Assembly: GCF_002086635.1 (NCBI RefSeq)
Contig: NZ_MVHD01000049.1
Location: forward strand, 1-44,078
Direction: 5' to 3'
From: Mycobacterium alsense
GTDB taxonomy: Bacteria; Actinomycetota; Actinomycetes; Mycobacteriales; Mycobacteriaceae
Length of the DNA: 44,078 nucleotides
Within the stretch, counting starts at the first letter, position 1. The number at the start of each line of letters is the position of its first letter. Position numbers and translations under genes: made by a program. The notes under the pieces were generated by a model that made no database searches, was not told where the DNA came from, and was given only the letters and a program-made list of their open reading frames with translations. Of the stretch, positions 41,482-44,078 are shown in pieces.

Positions 41482-41544
41482 CCGCGAGACTGTAACTAGC
41501 GACGTCTTTTCTCGGGAAATGCGTCGCCAGTTGCAGCCTCGCGG
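41482..41544 (-). repeat. Left hairpin of the DUF559 cassette
   Basis: The arms 41482-41504 and 41522-41544 are 23-base inverted repeats with three mismatches. All three would be G-U pairs in minus-strand RNA, so the stem is complete in the direction of the nuclease gene. The loop side holds CTCGGGAAA, shared with the right hairpin. The element starts one base after the methyltransferase stop and ends one base before the nuclease stop. Confidence 0.8.
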
Positions 41545-42435
41545 TCAGAAGCGGCAACCCGCGGCCAGCAGAGCGTTCCGGGCGCGGTCCACAATCACAT
41601 CCGGCCGGTACCGCAGCAGATCCGCGCTGACCCGGACCAAGCGCCATCCCCGGCTCTCCAGCTCTACCGTGCGTTCGATGTCGTTGGCTCGGATCCGCGG
41701 GTCGGTCCAGTGTTGTGGACCGTCGTATTCCACGCCGACGAGCCACCGCTCCCATCCCATGTCGATGCGGGCCAGCACCGCGCCCCACATGTTGCACACC
41801 ACGATCTGCGTCTGCGGTCTCGGCAGGCCCCCGCGGATCAGGACCAGCCTGGTCCGGGTCTCCTGTGGCGATTCGGCCCCCGCGTCGAAGAGAGGCAGCG
41901 CGCGCCGCAGCTGCTTCATGCCCCGGGCGCCACGGTGCGCGGTGATCAGCGGCCGCACCTCCCCGGCGGTCACACCGGTAGCCCGCGCCAGGGCATCGAT
42001 CCGGATGACAGCGGCCGTCAACCCCGGTCGCCGGCCGAGGTCGAAGACGGTGCGGGCGGGCGATGTGACGGGCACGCCGTCGACGTTCGTGGTCTCGCCG
42101 GCCAGCAGGGTGTCGTTGCGGGTGATGAGCAACGGCGGAGGACGTGTGCGATTGCACACCAGCTCGGCAGGCCCGTGGGGATCGATCCACTGCGCGCCGA
42201 GAAGCGCGGCCGCGGAAGTACCGGCCACCACCGCTTCCTTCCCCGCCCACAGCCACGCGGCAATCGCTCGATCCCGCGCGGTCAGTTCGCCGCCGCGCCG
42301 TTGGTACACATTGCGGTAGATCCGCCTGCACGAGCGCCGCAGCTGACGCTCGGTGCACGCTCCCGCGCGGACCGCCTCGGTGCCGACGAAAGGTTCTGCA
42401 TCCACAACGGGCAGGGTGCCACGCCGCCCTGACAT
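41545..42435 (-). CDS. DUF559 (Vsr-like) nuclease-domain protein with AbiEi-like N-terminus
   Basis: The 296-residue protein has an N-terminal part resembling AbiEi-type winged-helix domains (GTEAVRAGACTERQLRRSCR, about 18-37, then RIYRNVYQRRG and TSPARTVFDLGRR) and a C-terminal DUF559/Vsr-like nuclease fold (about 186-285). Candidate PD-(D/E)xK-type residues are Glu188, Asp225 (RIDMGW), Glu236 and Asp238 (VGVEYDGPQHW), His242 and Asp252. Such genes are common in actinobacteria; their role is not established, with defence or toxin-antitoxin links inferred. ATG 42435 is chosen; an in-frame TTG at 42450 lies inside the hairpin. The gene exactly fills the space between two related hairpins. Confidence 0.8.
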   Translation of the reverse strand: MSGRRGTLPVVDAEPFVGTEAVRAGACTERQLRRSCRRIYRNVYQRRGGELTARDRAIAAWLWAGKEAVVAGTSAAALLGAQWIDPHGPAELVCNRTRPPPLLITRNDTLLAGETTNVDGVPVTSPARTVFDLGRRPGLTAAVIRIDALARATGVTAGEVRPLITAHRGARGMKQLRRALPLFDAGAESPQETRTRLVLIRGGLPRPQTQIVVCNMWGAVLARIDMGWERWLVGVEYDGPQHWTDPRIRANDIERTVELESRGWRLVRVSADLLRYRPDVIVDRARNALLAAGCRF

Positions 42436-42500
42436 GCCGCGAAACTGCAACTGCCGACGACTCCTCTCGGGAAACGCGTCGTGGAATACAGTTTCGCGGC
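42436..42500 (-). repeat. Right hairpin of the DUF559 cassette
   Basis: Outer arms 42436-42447 and 42489-42500 are perfect 12-base inverted repeats. Inner CGACG and CGTCG pair as well, around a loop with CTCTCGGGAAAC. It aligns with the left hairpin in the same orientation over most of its length. It runs from the base before the nuclease ATG to the first base of the ileS stop codon. Confidence 0.8.
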
Positions 42501-44078
42501 TACGTTTTGGCGATCGCGACGCGCACGCCGTCGCCGATCTCCACGGCGTCGGCGGGCTCGCCGAACTCGAAGCTGGTCGCCAGGATCTCCCCGGCGATGA
42601 GGTCGGCGTGCCTCCGCGCCCAGTCCGCCCGCCCGGCGGGCACGGCCATCACCACGCTGATGCGATCCGAGACCTCCAGCCCGGTCGACTTACGCAGCTC
42701 CTGCAGCTCGCGGATCCGGTCCTTGGCCCAGCCCTCGGCCTCCAGCTCCGGCGTCACCGTGCCGTCCAGCACGACCAGCCCGGACCCGTCGGGCAGCGCC
42801 GCGGTGTAGTCCGGGTCGGCCGCCACCAGGCGTGAGCTGTACTCCTCGGGCTGCAGGACCGCGGGGCCCGCGGTCAGGGTGCCGTCGGGGTTGACCACGC
42901 CCTCGCCGGCCTTGACGGCCTTGATCGCCGCCTGCACGTCCTTGCCCAGCCGCGGCCCGGCCACCCGCGCGTTGACGGTGAGCTCGAACCGGCCGTAGGT
43001 GTCGATGGCGTCGGTGAGCTCGACGCGCTTGACGTTGAGCTCGTCGGCGATCAGGTCGGCGAACGGCTCCAGTCGCTGCGGATCCTCCACGGCCACGGTC
43101 AGTTTCGGCAGCGGCAGCCGCACGCGCAGCTTCTTGGCCTTGCGCAGCGACGAGGCGGCCGAACACACCTCCCGGACCTGGTCCATCGCGGCGACCAGAT
43201 CGGGGTCGGCGGGCACCACGCCGTCGTCCGGCCAGTCGGTCAGGTGCACCGAACGTTCGAAGGTCAGGCCACGCCAAATGATCTCCGTCACCGACGGCAA
43301 CAGCGGAGCCGCCAGCCGGGCGGTCACCTCCAGCACGGTGTGCAGGGTGTCGATGGCGTCGGGGTCTTCCTCCCAGAACCGCGAACGTGACCGCCGCACA
43401 TACCAATTGGTCAACGCCTCGGTGAACTGCCGCAGCTGCTCGCACGCCCCGGAGATGTCGCAGGTCTCCATCGACTCGGTGAGGTCGTCGCGCAGCTCGG
43501 CCAGCTTGGCCAGGACGTAGCGGTCCAGCACGTTCGCCGAATCCGTGCGCCAGTCACCGACTTTGGGCGCGTACAGCGCCAGGAAGCTGTAGGCGTTCCA
43601 CAACGGCAGCAGCACCTGCCGCACGCCTTCCCGGATGCCCTGCTCGGTGACGATCAGGTTGCCGCCGCGCAGGATCGGCGACGCCATCAGGAACCACCGC
43701 ATCGCGTCGGAGCCGTCGCGATCGAACACCTCGGAAACGTCGGGGTAGTTGCGCAACGACTTGCTCATCTTCTGACCGTCGGAGCCCAACACGATCCCGT
43801 GCGCCACGCAGGTTTTGAACGCCGGACGGTCGAACAGCGCGGTGGCAAGCACGTGCAGCGTGTAGAACCAGCCGCGAGTCTGGCCGATGTACTCGACGAT
43901 GAAGTCGCCCGGATAATGCGCTTCGGAGTCTCCCGCCGCCCCGCCCAGGAACCAGTCCTCGTTCTCGAACGGGTAGTGCACCTGCGCGTACGGCATCGAC
44001 CCCGAGTCGAACCACACGTCCAGCACGTCGGGGATGCGTCGCATCGTGCTGTTGCCGGTGGGGTCGTCGGGGTTGGGG
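42500..44078 (-). CDS. ileS: Isoleucyl-tRNA synthetase, C-terminal part (runs off the window)
   Basis: The frame is open to the window edge and encodes 525 C-terminal residues; the full enzyme is about 1040. The segment starts inside the catalytic domain with DVLDVWFDSGSMPYAQVHYP, carries the KMSKS loop GSDGQKMSKSLRNYPD, then the anticodon-binding helical domain (NAYSFLALYAP..., SRFWEEDP) and a C-terminal domain (RVRLPLPKLTVAVED). It charges tRNA-Ile. The stop codon TAG touches the right hairpin, which may serve as its terminator. The HIGH motif, editing domain and any leader lie outside the window. Confidence 0.95.
   Translation of the reverse strand, partial: PNPDDPTGNSTMRRIPDVLDVWFDSGSMPYAQVHYPFENEDWFLGGAAGDSEAHYPGDFIVEYIGQTRGWFYTLHVLATALFDRPAFKTCVAHGIVLGSDGQKMSKSLRNYPDVSEVFDRDGSDAMRWFLMASPILRGGNLIVTEQGIREGVRQVLLPLWNAYSFLALYAPKVGDWRTDSANVLDRYVLAKLAELRDDLTESMETCDISGACEQLRQFTEALTNWYVRRSRSRFWEEDPDAIDTLHTVLEVTARLAAPLLPSVTEIIWRGLTFERSVHLTDWPDDGVVPADPDLVAAMDQVREVCSAASSLRKAKKLRVRLPLPKLTVAVEDPQRLEPFADLIADELNVKRVELTDAIDTYGRFELTVNARVAGPRLGKDVQAAIKAVKAGEGVVNPDGTLTAGPAVLQPEEYSSRLVAADPDYTAALPDGSGLVVLDGTVTPELEAEGWAKDRIRELQELRKSTGLEVSDRISVVMAVPAGRADWARRHADLIAGEILATSFEFGEPADAVEIGDGVRVAIAKT

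Noticed and set aside
42436..42450. TTG start at 42450 for the DUF559 gene
   Set aside because: It lies inside the hairpin arm, and ATG 42435 directly after the hairpin is a better start.
1..44078. tRNA, rRNA or insertion-sequence transposase genes
   Set aside because: None was recognised on either strand; the only repeat-like elements are the short palindromes listed.

Overview
The window is GC-rich mycobacterial chromosome. It carries a PE-family protein, a RipD-type NlpC/P60 protein, an MmpS/MmpL pair, a PHP-domain DnaE1, F420-type flavin-fold enzymes and a truncated haemoglobin. Gene content follows the M. tuberculosis interval from bioA (Rv1568) to ileS (Rv1536) in inverted orientation, with insertions, losses and one transposed block. 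A slow-growing non-tuberculous mycobacterium close to the M. avium complex is my inference; the sequence alone does not fix the species.

Layout. 1-2.7 kb: a lone PE gene, a YbjN-like protein and bioA, without bioF/bioD directly after it. 2.7-12.9 kb: a small membrane protein, ripD (catalytically dead NlpC/P60 with a 60-bp tandem repeat), an OatA-like acyltransferase, and treX-treY-treZ for making trehalose from glycogen-type glucans. 12.9-18.3 kb: an accessory block of methyltransferase, beta-lactamase-fold hydrolase, Mug-type DNA glycosylase, MocR regulator with a divergent flavin split-barrel gene, and a PAP2 phosphatase. 18.3-24.8 kb (minus strand): ilvA, a Ddn-like deazaflavin enzyme, plsB1 and fadD11 (translationally coupled), a VOC protein and a MerR regulator whose palindromic promoter faces a PPOX gene. 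25.4-28.9 kb: dnaE1. 29.0-33.1 kb: TetR regulator and an intact mmpS6-mmpL6 pair, the arrangement that the TbD1 deletion breaks in modern M. tuberculosis. 33.1-36.2 kb: an SRPBCC protein, two SDRs (Rv1544/Rv1543 type) and glbN. 36.2-40.9 kb: a methyltransferase, an RluA-family pseudouridine synthase, lspA, ansA and dinX. 40.9-44.1 kb: a second methyltransferase, a DUF559/AbiEi-like nuclease gene bracketed by two related hairpins, and the 3' part of ileS.

Themes. Several genes look leaderless: a TANNNT -10 hexamer lies exactly six bases before the start codon. Three regulators (MocR, MerR, TetR) each have a visible palindromic or repeated operator next to their probable target. The most unusual structure is at 41.48-42.50 kb. 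A putative nuclease gene fits without spare bases between two copies of a roughly 64-bp hairpin element, and this cassette exactly fills the space between the stop codons of a methyltransferase gene and ileS.
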